25,389 nt of DNA from GCA-2712985 sp964515905. GTDB lineage: Bacteria > Pseudomonadota > Alphaproteobacteria > UBA7887. The DNA lies in the NCBI GenBank assembly GCA_964515905.1, contig CAZEWK010000104.1, forward strand, positions 1 to 25,389. The letters are read 5' to 3'. A model generated the notes under the pieces. The model saw only the letters and a program-made list of their open reading frames with translations. It was not told where the DNA came from and did not search any database. Below are positions 7,636-15,517 of this stretch, piece by piece (the first letter of the stretch is position 1; each line of letters begins with the position of its first letter). The position numbers and the translations under genes were made by a program.

Positions 7636-9282
7636 GTGGAAAACGCTAAAAAGACCCAAAAGATGACCAGTGGAGAAGCCGTCGTCGACGGATTGATCCG
7701 CAACGGAATAGATACGTTGTTTTGCTTACCTGGTGTTCAAAATGATTTGTTTTTCGACGCACTTCATGCACGTATGAACGAACTCCGCCCCATTCACACA
7801 CGACATGAACAAGGTGCCGCCTATATGGCTTTGGGTGCGGCGCTAGCAACAGGAAAGCCGTCCGCATTCTGCGTCGTACCGGGTCCTGGTTTCCTAAACG
7901 CTTCAACCGCATTAGCAACCGCGTATAGCACGGGATCAAAGGTATTAGCGTTACTTGGACAAATTAATCTCTCTGCCATTGACCGGGGCTACGGACTATT
8001 ACACGAAGTACATGATCAACTCGGTATTCTGCGCACCATGACCAAATGGGCAGAGCGAATTGAAAGCCCGAACGCTGCTGCACGTCTCATCCAAGAATCC
8101 TTCCGCCAATTAGGTACGGGACGCCCGCGTCCTGTTGGACTAGAATGCCCTATGGATGTCTGGGGCCGCAAAGCCCCTGTCATAATACCGTCTGGACCAG
8201 CCGAAGAAGAAATCCTTCCTGTCGACACAGACAAAGTGGAGGAAGCGGCAAAGCTTTTAGGAAGTGCCAAGAATCCAATGATCGTAGTTGGTGGAGGCGC
8301 GCAAAACGCAAGTCCTGAAGTCCGCCAGATTGCCGAAATGCTGGAAGCGCCCGTCTGTGGATTTTTCATGGGCCGTGGTGTGCTCGATTCCCGCCACCAC
8401 CTCTCCATCACCATGCCCACTGGAAATCAGCTTTGGAAGGACGTGGATGTGGTGCTCGGAGTCGGCACCCGAATGCAACCACATCAACAACGTTGGGGCA
8501 CGGACGACAAACTCAAGATCATCCGTATCGATCTCTCCCAAGAAGAAATTAATCGAATTACTACACCAGAAATCGGTATCATCGGCGATTCTGCTAGGGT
8601 TTTAACCGCTCTCACGGAGGCTCTCCCCAAGCACAACTCTGCACGCGCCTCTCGTAAAGATGAACTCGACGAAGCTCGCGCCAAAACAATGAAAATGCTA
8701 AGCCCCCTCGGCCCACAACTCGCTTATATCCAAGCCATCCGCAACGCCTTACCCGAAGATGGCATTTTCGTCGACGAGTTAACCCAAGTCAGTTACATCA
8801 GTCGCTACGCCATGCCAGTCTATAGCCCGCGCAGCTTTATCGCCAGCGGTTATCAAGGCACTCTGGGGTGGGGGTATGCGACAGGGCTTGGCGTAAAGGT
8901 GGCTCGTCCCGACCTGCCGGTATTATCTATTAATGGCGATGGCGGCTTCATGTACAACGTCCAAGAAATGGCAACCGCCGTTCGCCACGGAATTAACCTA
9001 GTCGCTGTAGTTTTTAACGATGGTGCTTTTGGCAACGTTCAACGCATGCAGAAACTGCACTACGGTAATCGCACCATTGCTAGCGACCTGACTAATCCGG
9101 ACTTCGCTAAGCTCGGAGATTCCTTTGGCATCGTCAGTCTTCGCGCTACGACTCCCCGGGCATTGCAGGACCGTCTCGAGGAAGCCTTCAGAATGGAGGC
9201 TCCAGTTCTTATTGAGGTGCCGGTAGGAGAGATGCCCGACCCCTGGAGTTCGATTTTGAAACCCTCTAAGGTACGTGGATAG
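7636..9282 (+). CDS. Thiamine-diphosphate-dependent enzyme, acetolactate synthase large-subunit-like
   Basis: A 548-aa enzyme with the three domains of the POX/AHAS family. The N-terminal PYR domain has LPGVQNDLFFDAL and the catalytic Glu58 in HEQGAAYMA. The middle domain has PMIVVGGGA near 214-222. The C-terminal PP domain carries the ThDP/Mg motif GDGGF (434-438) through NDGAFG (461-466). Family members decarboxylate a 2-keto acid and transfer or release the aldehyde. No regulatory small subunit follows, which argues against true biosynthetic AHAS and for a catabolic decarboxylase or carboligase. The start is a GTG with AAGGGA upstream; an ATG nine codons in (MTSGEAV) is the alternative. 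It has its own candidate promoter and, with the preceding ICL-family gene, forms the plus-strand arm of the locus. Confidence 0.88.
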   Translation: MENAKKTQKMTSGEAVVDGLIRNGIDTLFCLPGVQNDLFFDALHARMNELRPIHTRHEQGAAYMALGAALATGKPSAFCVVPGPGFLNASTALATAYSTGSKVLALLGQINLSAIDRGYGLLHEVHDQLGILRTMTKWAERIESPNAAARLIQESFRQLGTGRPRPVGLECPMDVWGRKAPVIIPSGPAEEEILPVDTDKVEEAAKLLGSAKNPMIVVGGGAQNASPEVRQIAEMLEAPVCGFFMGRGVLDSRHHLSITMPTGNQLWKDVDVVLGVGTRMQPHQQRWGTDDKLKIIRIDLSQEEINRITTPEIGIIGDSARVLTALTEALPKHNSARASRKDELDEARAKTMKMLSPLGPQLAYIQAIRNALPEDGIFVDELTQVSYISRYAMPVYSPRSFIASGYQGTLGWGYATGLGVKVARPDLPVLSINGDGGFMYNVQEMATAVRHGINLVAVVFNDGAFGNVQRMQKLHYGNRTIASDLTNPDFAKLGDSFGIVSLRATTPRALQDRLEEAFRMEAPVLIEVPVGEMPDPWSSILKPSKVRG

Positions 9283-9397
9283 CTTCAAACACGATGGTAG
9301 GCGCTATCAAGGGATTCTCTTTATAAATGTATTAGTAACCATAATTGTGTTTTGATTTTTATTAGAGAAACTAGGAAATGCATCTCTTCTCGACCCA

Positions 9398-10162
9398 TTA
9401 GCGGATCTTGGTTTCTTTTTTGATATTTTTAATTACGGCTACTACTACTGCAGCAACCGTATAACTTACGACGGTTACCGGACCTGATGGGGCATCCAAT
9501 ACAATAGCCGCAATTATTCCACAAAGTACGGACAATATCCCGGTGGCCCATGCTGTAGCATACGGGTGTTTAGTATTAAGTGCAGCAAAGGCTGGTAATA
9601 TTAGACTGGCGAACACCACATATACACCTACCATTTGTACCGACGAAGTAATGGCAAATGCAAAAACCATATAGAAACCAATTCCAGTTCGGACTTTGGG
9701 TCTGGTGAACCAGATAACGAATATCAGCAGGTAAATGGGTGCGTGCAATGCTACGCTTGCCCAGGTAACAAATAGCATCTGACCCGAAAGGAGATGTTGT
9801 ATTTCTTGGCCACTATTTTGGTGATCCGCTAAAAATAGAATGGCTAATGAAGCTGCCAAAACAAAACTCACACCTATGACTGCTTCTTGCTGGTCCGGTA
9901 TGAGTGTTTCTATTTTGCTAAAGAAAAAACCTGCCAACATTGCACAGGTTAGCGCTATTCCTTGTGTCAATAATAGAGATGCTTCGTCAAAAAAGACAAC
10001 CGCGACTACTAGCCCAAGCCCGGCAATCTGTGCAACCGCAAGGTCAATAAAGATAATGCCGCGTTTCAGCACTTCGATCCCTAATGGTGCGTGTGTCAAA
10101 ACAATCATCAGGCAAGCGGCCAAGGCCGGACCAACAATGCCGACCATTTCGCTACTGATCAC
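9398..10162 (-). CDS. znuB: Metal (zinc) ABC transporter permease, ZnuB-like
   Basis: A 254-aa ABC-3 family permease with about seven to eight hydrophobic segments. Landmarks are GIEVLKRGIIFIDLAVAQIAGLG (the ABC-contacting region), YVVFASLILPAFAAL and a C-terminal GPVTVVSYTVAAVVV. It would import Zn2+ or Mn2+ through the inner membrane with the binding protein encoded just upstream. The start is the GTG at 10160-10162: AAAGGAG lies six bases before it and it overlaps the 3' end of the ZnuA-like gene by 11 bases. The ATG at 10147 has no ribosome site. The expected ZnuC ATPase is not in this operon, nor is any ABC-3-type ATPase seen elsewhere in the window. Zinc specificity is inferred from the zur neighbourhood. 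Confidence 0.88.
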   Translation of the reverse strand: MISSEMVGIVGPALAACLMIVLTHAPLGIEVLKRGIIFIDLAVAQIAGLGLVVAVVFFDEASLLLTQGIALTCAMLAGFFFSKIETLIPDQQEAVIGVSFVLAASLAILFLADHQNSGQEIQHLLSGQMLFVTWASVALHAPIYLLIFVIWFTRPKVRTGIGFYMVFAFAITSSVQMVGVYVVFASLILPAFAALNTKHPYATAWATGILSVLCGIIAAIVLDAPSGPVTVVSYTVAAVVVAVIKNIKKETKIR

Positions 10163-11060
10163 GCAATGCTCCTTTTAGAAGAACAAGGGTACGGTCAAAT
10201 AAGGCAAACAAGTCACCCGTCTCAGCATCTCCCCCAATGGTATATGGTAAAATAAGAGCGGGAATCCCGGTCTTATCAGATAACCATTCACTGGCTTCAT
10301 CGGGCTCGTATGGTGTACGTATAATTATGTCAACCTCTTCAGTACTTAGTTGTTGTAGCAATCCCTCCAAGTGCTGGACATTAGGGGGAATGCCTGGTTT
10401 TGGTTCCAAGGAGGCAACTTGTTTTAACTCTAGCCAATTGTTCAAATAACTAAACGACTTGTGATGCACCACTACCGAAGATCCCGTTATAAAGTTAGCT
10501 TGCTCTTCCCAATCGATAATGGCTTGCCGCCATCGAATCTCAAAATCTGTCACACGTTTTTGAAAAAACTCTGTGTTTGCCGAGTCGAGCTTTTTCATTC
10601 GCCTAACTAGCTCTTTGGCTACTAATAATACATTATGTGGATTAAGATGAATATGTGGATTGCCTTCGGGATGCACGTCTCCCATGCTTCGATCTACGGA
10701 CGTCGGCTTTTCTATTACCGGTACATATTCTGAGGCCATTAAATGGCCCACCGCGCCGGGTTGAACGTCTACCGTTCCTTTTTGCAGTAGTAATGGAAGC
10801 CAACCTACTTCGAGACCTGCACCAGAGCAGATAACCAAATCTGCGTTCCGCGCTTTGGCAATTAGGCTGGGACGAGCACGGATATAATGAGGATTCTGTT
10901 TAGCATGGGTGGCAGAAAAGGTTTGCACCCTATTACCTCCAAGTTCTTTTGCTAACGCCTCCCATTCAGGCTCGCAGGCAAAGATGTTAACTTCTGCCTG
11001 TGCAATTAACGGGGTCACATAAAGTGACCCCGCCAAAATTAAAACAATAAGTTTTATCAT
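10152..11060 (-). CDS. znuA: Zinc ABC transporter periplasmic substrate-binding protein, ZnuA-like
   Basis: A 302-aa cluster A-I (TroA/ZnuA) binding protein with a signal peptide (hydrophobic core at 3-20, cleavage near AQA). The likely metal-ligand histidines are H58 in QNPHYI, H136/H138 in NPHIHLNPHN, and H199/H200 in VVHHKSF; the fourth ligand would lie in the C-terminal lobe. The long His-rich loop of classical ZnuA is absent, leaving only a short HPEGNPHIH segment. It starts eight bases after the stop of the porin gene without a visible ribosome site, so it is probably translated by coupling. It would hand zinc from the porin side of the periplasm to the ZnuB-like permease. Confidence 0.88.
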   Translation of the reverse strand: MIKLIVLILAGSLYVTPLIAQAEVNIFACEPEWEALAKELGGNRVQTFSATHAKQNPHYIRARPSLIAKARNADLVICSGAGLEVGWLPLLLQKGTVDVQPGAVGHLMASEYVPVIEKPTSVDRSMGDVHPEGNPHIHLNPHNVLLVAKELVRRMKKLDSANTEFFQKRVTDFEIRWRQAIIDWEEQANFITGSSVVVHHKSFSYLNNWLELKQVASLEPKPGIPPNVQHLEGLLQQLSTEEVDIIIRTPYEPDEASEWLSDKTGIPALILPYTIGGDAETGDLFALFDRTLVLLKGALRDQ

Positions 11061-11068
11061 TTTACATA

Positions 11069-12421
11069 CTAATATTTGTGAGCGCCATGAGCACCAAAAC
11101 TCATGATGTATTGCGTAATAAGTTGGTTATCATTTTGCCCATCACTAAGTTTCTCGTGGTTAAATTGAACACGAAAACGACTAAATTCGCTGTTGGTCCA
11201 ATCCACCATCGCCCCATATGCTTCTGGATCATGCCCAGATGCATCCAAAGCGCTACCGGCCAAGCCAGCAGGAACATTGGCGGCTTCTAATCGGGAATAC
11301 CGACCACCGATTCGCCATCGCGGATTGAATTTATACACAGCTTGGGCATACCACCCGCTAGAGGAATCATCCAAATTAACTGCACCTGTGGCTGCATTTG
11401 TATCTTCGTAAGTGCCAGACTCATCGCGCCAGAAATATTCACCTTGAAGAATAACTTCGTTCTGACGTGAGTTCCCACCAGGCGCCCACGTATAACGAAG
11501 ATCCGTCACATAAAGTTTCGTATCTCCGATAAAGGTTACAGTATCTTCGTTACTGGCACGGCCACCCGTTGGTTCACCGGAAAGTAGGTAGCCTCCGAGG
11601 CGCCAACTTTGGGCATTGCCGATATCTCCCCCAACACGAGCGTATGAAGACCATTGGCGGAATATCTCTCCATCCGCATTACCGAACGGGAAATCATCGC
11701 CTCTAAAGAGCCCACCACCCACTTCGGCGTATAAATCGGTCGGCAAGACATATGAGAACTCCATGCCATCGTCATTAAATGATTTATTGAGGAATACCCG
11801 ATACGGCAATGGACGATCCGCAAAGTCATCAGCATGGGCATGATGCTCATTTAAATAGCCTAATGTCCAGAAAGCCCGTCCAGCTTTGGCGCTAAGGCCG
11901 GTTGGAAGCCCGAAATCGGCCATAGTCTGAGCATACGCTTCTTCCAGCTCTATTTTATCTTCACCATCCTCGCGGACAATCGCAGCGGTTAGGCTGCTGT
12001 AGAATTTGTCATCAACACTGGCAGAGAAGTTAATCTCAGATTCATCTATTGCTAATCCTTCACGACCACGTTCACCTTCTTCTCCCACGGCAAACCCAGC
12101 AAACTCTGAGGTTGTCTCCGAAAAGTCAGAGTATTTACCATTGAGAATTACCCCTATAGAAGGATTAAAGGTGTTATTAAAAATTCTACGGTCTCCACCT
12201 GCGCCTGCATTAGAGGGTCCCTCACTACCAACAGTTCGGCTCTCCGTCGCCTCCATCATTTTGAGCCTTGTTTCTAATTCATCGATCCGAGTTTCATAAG
12301 ACTCCTCCAATTGTTTAATCTCGGCTCTTATAGCTGTGATATCTTCATCAGCTGCCTTAGACGTCATAGCGTTACACGCTATGATCGTAATTGCGGCAAA
12401 CGCCGCTAGTTTCGTCTTCAT
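11069..12421 (-). CDS. Putative zinc-regulated outer-membrane porin
   Basis: A 450-aa exported protein. After a signal peptide (KTKLAAFAAITIIACNAMTSKA) comes a short coiled coil (ITAIRAEIKQLEESYETRI and following heptads, residues about 27-60). A long stretch of alternating polar/aromatic strands (YTWAPGGNSRQNEVILQGEY, WRIGGRYSRLEA, FRVQFNHEK) indicates a beta barrel, with a C-terminus ending in Tyr. The coiled-coil-plus-barrel layout is that of OprO/OprP-like trimeric porins. Its place directly upstream of znuA/znuB suggests it admits zinc or a zinc complex when zinc is scarce. I chose the ATG at 12419-12421, preceded by GGAGAAAG at eight bases; an upstream in-frame start would add 20 non-signal-like residues. 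His residues occur in HHAHADD and in the C-terminal HGAHKY. Confidence 0.78.
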   Translation of the reverse strand: MKTKLAAFAAITIIACNAMTSKAADEDITAIRAEIKQLEESYETRIDELETRLKMMEATESRTVGSEGPSNAGAGGDRRIFNNTFNPSIGVILNGKYSDFSETTSEFAGFAVGEEGERGREGLAIDESEINFSASVDDKFYSSLTAAIVREDGEDKIELEEAYAQTMADFGLPTGLSAKAGRAFWTLGYLNEHHAHADDFADRPLPYRVFLNKSFNDDGMEFSYVLPTDLYAEVGGGLFRGDDFPFGNADGEIFRQWSSYARVGGDIGNAQSWRLGGYLLSGEPTGGRASNEDTVTFIGDTKLYVTDLRYTWAPGGNSRQNEVILQGEYFWRDESGTYEDTNAATGAVNLDDSSSGWYAQAVYKFNPRWRIGGRYSRLEAANVPAGLAGSALDASGHDPEAYGAMVDWTNSEFSRFRVQFNHEKLSDGQNDNQLITQYIMSFGAHGAHKY

Positions 12422-12452
12422 TATTATCACTTTCTCCAAATTTGTTTGACTA

Positions 12453-12546
12453 CCGGCACAAATCGACTTAACTGCCGGCACAAATCCATTTTATCGCCGG
12501 CACAAATCGACTTAACTGCTGGCGAAAATTGGGTCAATTGCCGGCA
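12453..12546 (-). repeat. Five ~22-bp CCGGCA-containing repeats in the porin leader
   Basis: CCGGCA or a one/two-base variant starts at 12453, 12474, 12497, 12519 (CTGGCG) and 12541, i.e. at steps of 21, 23, 22 and 22 bp, about two helical turns. Copies one and three share a longer identical block (CCGGCACAAATCGACTTAAC plus TG); copy two keeps CCGGCACAAAT; copies four and five are degenerate. In the gene direction each unit reads ATTTGTGCCGG. The array ends 32 bp before the porin start codon and lies between a candidate promoter and the ribosome site, so it would be transcribed. Confidence 0.8.
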
Positions 12547-12577
12547 ATACAGCAGCTTGCTCTTTATAAGCTGTCAA
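12546..12577 (-). promoter_or_regulatory. Candidate promoter with dyad for the porin-znuA-znuB operon
   Basis: On the minus strand TTGACA (12577-12572) is followed by TGTATT (12551-12546) at a 20-bp spacing. The spacer holds the perfect inverted repeat CAGCTT/AAGCTG with a nine-base loop (12553-12573). The -35 is perfect and preceded by a T run; the -10 is weak and the spacing long, a layout seen with activator-twisted promoters. No GTTAT-N3-ATAAC-type Zur box is visible here. Confidence 0.35.
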
Positions 12578-12620
12578 AAAATACAAGCCGACAATGAAAT
12601 ACTATAAAGGAAGATATGAT

Positions 12621-12884
12621 TCAGAAGAGGTAGGGAGGAGCTCGGATTTCGAAAAAATTATGCTCTGATAAAAGGCCCCCAAAGTTCTTTAGAGAGATAA
12701 AAAGTGGGTAGTATATGGCCCTTTCAATCTCAGTTGCATGGCTAGTTAAATAGTATTCTGTTTGTGGAACATTTAAGTATATTTCACATTCGTGGCCATC
12801 ATGTTCGTGCGCCTCAACACTATGGGAAGCCGAGGTCGTTTGAACAAACAATAACGTCACTATAAGAGATATTTTTCGGATCAT
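12621..12884 (-). CDS. Small His-rich secreted protein of the zinc operon (ZrgE/DUF2607-like)
   Basis: An 87-aa protein from the ATG at 12882-12884: a signal peptide (ISLIVTLLFVQTTSAS), a metal-binding-looking HSVEAHEHDGHEC, and an aromatic-rich body ending in FFEIRAPPYLF. The xxRAPPxx end and the early His/Cys cluster are typical of small exported proteins found with metal transport genes, including the DUF2607 proteins annotated as zinc chaperones of ABC-type zinc uptake. It is the last gene of the operon, 101 bp after the DUF3299 gene. No ribosome site is clear; a TTG three codons upstream is possible. Family assignment rests on position, size and these motifs, not on a clean match. Confidence 0.65.
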   Translation of the reverse strand: MIRKISLIVTLLFVQTTSASHSVEAHEHDGHECEIYLNVPQTEYYLTSHATEIERAIYYPLFISLKNFGGLLSEHNFFEIRAPPYLF

Positions 12885-12985
12885 TCTATGCAAAATAATA
12901 CTGTTTTAAATCAATTTAATAGCCTGTTTCCCGATGCTAGACAGATATCACAAAAAATTACTTATAAATTATTAGCTCCACAGAC

Positions 12986-13573
12986 TCACTCCCCACTCGT
13001 GAACTTGAACAAACTCTTTAATAACGCGAAAAGCGGTTTTTGCGTCTGTTTCAGAGCCCCTGATTCCCATTCGTAGACTTCTATTACTTCTGCCTCCAAT
13101 GCGTAACCGGTTTCGGCGACCTCTGTTGAGGTTAGCTGTGTACTCATCCGTCCAACTACCCAAACGGGGTTCCACAGTTCATCGCTTGGCCAAGGCTTCG
13201 CAGAGCGCACAAAGACTAGTTGATTTGCCGGTGGTGGAGGGGTGTGAATACAAGCTCCAAGATATGGAACGAGAACAAATTCCGTCACCCCATCTGCTCC
13301 GAGTTCTATCGGAACAATAAAGCCCGGCATTCGTATATATGCGCCATTCAATTCCTCGTTTAATCGGGTGGCATTCTCATCATAGACCGGATTCCTCCAG
13401 TAATCGCTCTCTCTGTCGAGATCCCCTTCACCGATGATCTCCGCATAGGGTACACCAGGAGGAATGAGATCATCCCACGTAATCTCTCTGGGAGTATCGG
13501 CATGAACCACTCGGGGGATCAAAAAACCAACCAACCCGAGGACGAGCAACTGTCTTCGTGTAACATATGTCAT
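12986..13573 (-). CDS. DUF3299 exported protein of the zinc-uptake operon
   Basis: A 195-aa protein from an ATG overlapping the permease stop (ATGA at 13570-13573). It has a signal sequence (RRQLLVLGLVGFLIPRVVHA, preceded by MTYVT) followed by REITWDDLIPPG, the usual opening of DUF3299. Next come GAYIRMPGFIVPIE and FVLVPYLGACIHTPPPPANQ, with Cys and His in CIHTPPPPANQ as possible ligands. Family biochemistry is not defined, but members accompany LolD-like ATPases and FtsX-like permeases. A further in-frame extension upstream of the ATG lies inside the permease gene and is discarded. Co-translation with the permease is likely. A role in periplasmic zinc or protein handling is inferred from the operon. 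Confidence 0.85.
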   Translation of the reverse strand: MTYVTRRQLLVLGLVGFLIPRVVHADTPREITWDDLIPPGVPYAEIIGEGDLDRESDYWRNPVYDENATRLNEELNGAYIRMPGFIVPIELGADGVTEFVLVPYLGACIHTPPPPANQLVFVRSAKPWPSDELWNPVWVVGRMSTQLTSTEVAETGYALEAEVIEVYEWESGALKQTQKPLFALLKSLFKFTSGE

Positions 13574-14820
13574 GTCTTCACCATCATACCATCGGCTAAA
13601 GAAAAACGGTAGGCACGTATAGCTGGCACCAAGCTCACAACTGCACCAGCAGCAACGACTGCCAATAAAACTAGAAACTCCCGCCAAGCTGGCAGCTCAA
13701 TTGGAATAAACAGACCAAACGCACTGTCAATCATTGGCTGAGCCAGAAACAGGCCAACATACAAGAAACCAAAACCCAATAAACCACCAGCGGCAGCCGT
13801 AAGAATTGCTTCCAAAACCAGAAGCAAGAGGATTGCGGTGGGACTGGCTCCCATAGCACGAAAGATAGCCATTTCCCTGCGGCGAGCATTCAGACTTGAA
13901 AAAATGGTGGCCATCATTCCGATCAAGGCGGTGACAACAACCATTATCGAAACCGCAAGGAGAGCGGTTTCTGCAATACCCACAATTCCCCATAATTCCT
14001 GCAATGCAACTCCCGGTAGGATTGCCAGTAGCGGTTCCTCTCGGTACTCGTTAATGGCTCTCTGAAGAGCAAACGTTTGCAATGGGCTCTCCACACCGAT
14101 AAGCCCAGCTGTAATGGCTTGCGGCGTCAGGTTCATCTGACGAATTGCCTCAACCGGAGTAGTCTGCCCAGGGATTTTAGCACCACTTTGCCAATCGACG
14201 TGAATTGCCTCAATTGCTTCCATGGAGACAATTACGGTTCTGTCCACTGGTGTTCCGGTTTTCTCCAGAATACCGGAGACGCGAAAAGGCTGATCCTTGT
14301 GTTTTGTAAACGAAGCAAGCCCGTGGGCTACAACAATTGGATCGTCGATAGAATAGCCCAACGTTTGGGCTACGTCTTGCCCTATGACCGTATCAAAGAG
14401 GTCTTGCATGACCGCACCTTCGCTGAACCCAAGGCTTCGGCCCTGACGATATTTGTAATGTTCAAAGAATGCGACACTGGTCCCCATGACGCGAAACTGG
14501 TGGTGGCTATCGCCAAGCGAGATAGGCACGATCCAATCAACTTCGGATCGAGACGCTAAGTCTAGGTAGCTTTCCCAGGTTACATTATTTGTAGCGTTGC
14601 CGATACGGAACACGGAGTAGAGCAAAAGCTGAACTGATCCCGAACGTGCGCCAACGATAAGATCCGTTTCCGAAATGGTGTCTGCAAAACTCGCTTTCGC
14701 TCCAGTTTTCACATTCTCGACACCTAGAAACAATGAAACGGACAATCCTATGGAGAGAATGGTCATACCTACAGTCAACGCTCGTGCCATTAATGAGCCA
14801 ACGGCGAGACGGAAAATCAT
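13570..14820 (-). CDS. FtsX/MacB-like ABC transporter permease
   Basis: A 416-aa permease of the type VII (MacB/LolCE) layout. One N-terminal TM (MARALTVGMTILSIGLSVSLFLG) is followed by a large periplasmic MacB_PCD-like domain from about 40 to 270. Three C-terminal TMs then form the FtsX domain (LLAVSIMVVVTALIGMMATIF; ILLLLVLEAILTAAAGGLLGF; FLVLLAVVAAGAVVSLVPAI), with NARRREMAIFRAMGAS as the coupling helix contacting the ATPase. Its ATG overlaps the ATPase stop (ATGA at 14817-14820). Such transporters usually move lipoproteins or drive periplasmic mechanics rather than translocate ions, so a direct zinc-import role is unusual. In Vibrio the comparable Zrg system is reported to support zinc uptake. 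Confidence 0.88.
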   Translation of the reverse strand: MIFRLAVGSLMARALTVGMTILSIGLSVSLFLGVENVKTGAKASFADTISETDLIVGARSGSVQLLLYSVFRIGNATNNVTWESYLDLASRSEVDWIVPISLGDSHHQFRVMGTSVAFFEHYKYRQGRSLGFSEGAVMQDLFDTVIGQDVAQTLGYSIDDPIVVAHGLASFTKHKDQPFRVSGILEKTGTPVDRTVIVSMEAIEAIHVDWQSGAKIPGQTTPVEAIRQMNLTPQAITAGLIGVESPLQTFALQRAINEYREEPLLAILPGVALQELWGIVGIAETALLAVSIMVVVTALIGMMATIFSSLNARRREMAIFRAMGASPTAILLLLVLEAILTAAAGGLLGFGFLYVGLFLAQPMIDSAFGLFIPIELPAWREFLVLLAVVAAGAVVSLVPAIRAYRFSLADGMMVKT

Positions 14821-15515
14821 GTTGCGTGCCTTTCAACCTTTACAAAATCTGACATATGGACAACCCGATCAAACCTATCGGACAGGCGCGGATCATGGCT
14901 TACCATGAGTAGCGTTGAACTTTGGGCACGAACCTGCTCGAAAAGCAGGTCTAAAAAATTAGCTTGGGTCGTTTCATCGAGTGACGATGTAGGTTCATCA
15001 GCGATAAGAATGGGTGGGTGGCCGATCAAGGCACGGGCTACTGCAACACGCTGCTGCTGCCCAACACTTAGATTAGCGGCCTTTGAGGCTTCTATACCAT
15101 CTGGCAAACCTAAGATTCGACAAAGCTCGACAGCCTGTTGGGGAGCGTCACGGCAATTCTTTCGACGTTCAGGAGCAAACCGCAATGGCAACAGAATATT
15201 ATCCAACACCGAACCAAACGGCAGCAAATTAAATTGCTGGAAAATCACCCCGATCTGTTCTGCCCGGAATCTATCCCGAAACCAACCTGACAGCTTCTTG
15301 ATTTCCGTACCTCCAATAACGACGGTGCCACTATTGCCTAGGATAGTGCCGCAAATGAGAGACAAGAGTGTTGATTTGCCGGACCCGCTCTCGCCTAAGA
15401 GAAGCACAGTCTCCCCTTCCCTCACGGACAACTTGTCAACGGAGATGGCAAAGTACGTCCCGCCTGGCCAACGAAACCGAACGTCACTTAAGTCAATGAT
15501 AGCCGAGTCTGACAA
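14817..15515 (-). CDS. ABC transporter ATPase, LolD/MacB-like
   Basis: A 232-aa nucleotide-binding subunit: Walker A GESGSGKST (41-49), Q-loop VIFQQFNLLPFGSVLDN, signature LSVGQQQRVAVARAL, Walker B ILIADEPTSSLDE, and the switch His in VSHDPRLSDR. The MacB/LolD type is shown by the FNLLP Q-loop and by the FtsX-like partner encoded downstream. The start appears to be a TTG (15513-15515) two bases after the DUF2796 stop, without a strong ribosome site, implying translational coupling. It is the only ABC ATPase in the window and belongs to the MacB/LolD rather than the ZnuC class. Confidence 0.92.
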   Translation of the reverse strand: MSDSAIIDLSDVRFRWPGGTYFAISVDKLSVREGETVLLLGESGSGKSTLLSLICGTILGNSGTVVIGGTEIKKLSGWFRDRFRAEQIGVIFQQFNLLPFGSVLDNILLPLRFAPERRKNCRDAPQQAVELCRILGLPDGIEASKAANLSVGQQQRVAVARALIGHPPILIADEPTSSLDETTQANFLDLLFEQVRAQSSTLLMVSHDPRLSDRFDRVVHMSDFVKVERHAT

Positions 15516-15517
15516 AG

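Noticed and set aside
8016..8420. 134-codon minus-strand frame inside the ThDP enzyme
   Set aside because: Shadow of a gene with intact ThDP motifs; composition is typical of antisense frames.
6527..9282. Phosphonate biosynthesis (PEP mutase plus phosphonopyruvate decarboxylase plus aminotransferase)
   Set aside because: The ICL-family protein lacks the EDKxxxxxNS signature and the ThDP enzyme is a full-length AHAS-like protein, not the shorter phosphonopyruvate decarboxylase.
12453..12546. CRISPR array
   Set aside because: Units are about 22 bp end to end with partly repeated spacers and no cas gene nearby; it is an imperfect tandem repeat.
14077..14559. 160-codon plus-strand frame opposite the FtsX-like permease
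   Set aside because: Antisense to a clearly coding membrane protein; no start context or motifs.
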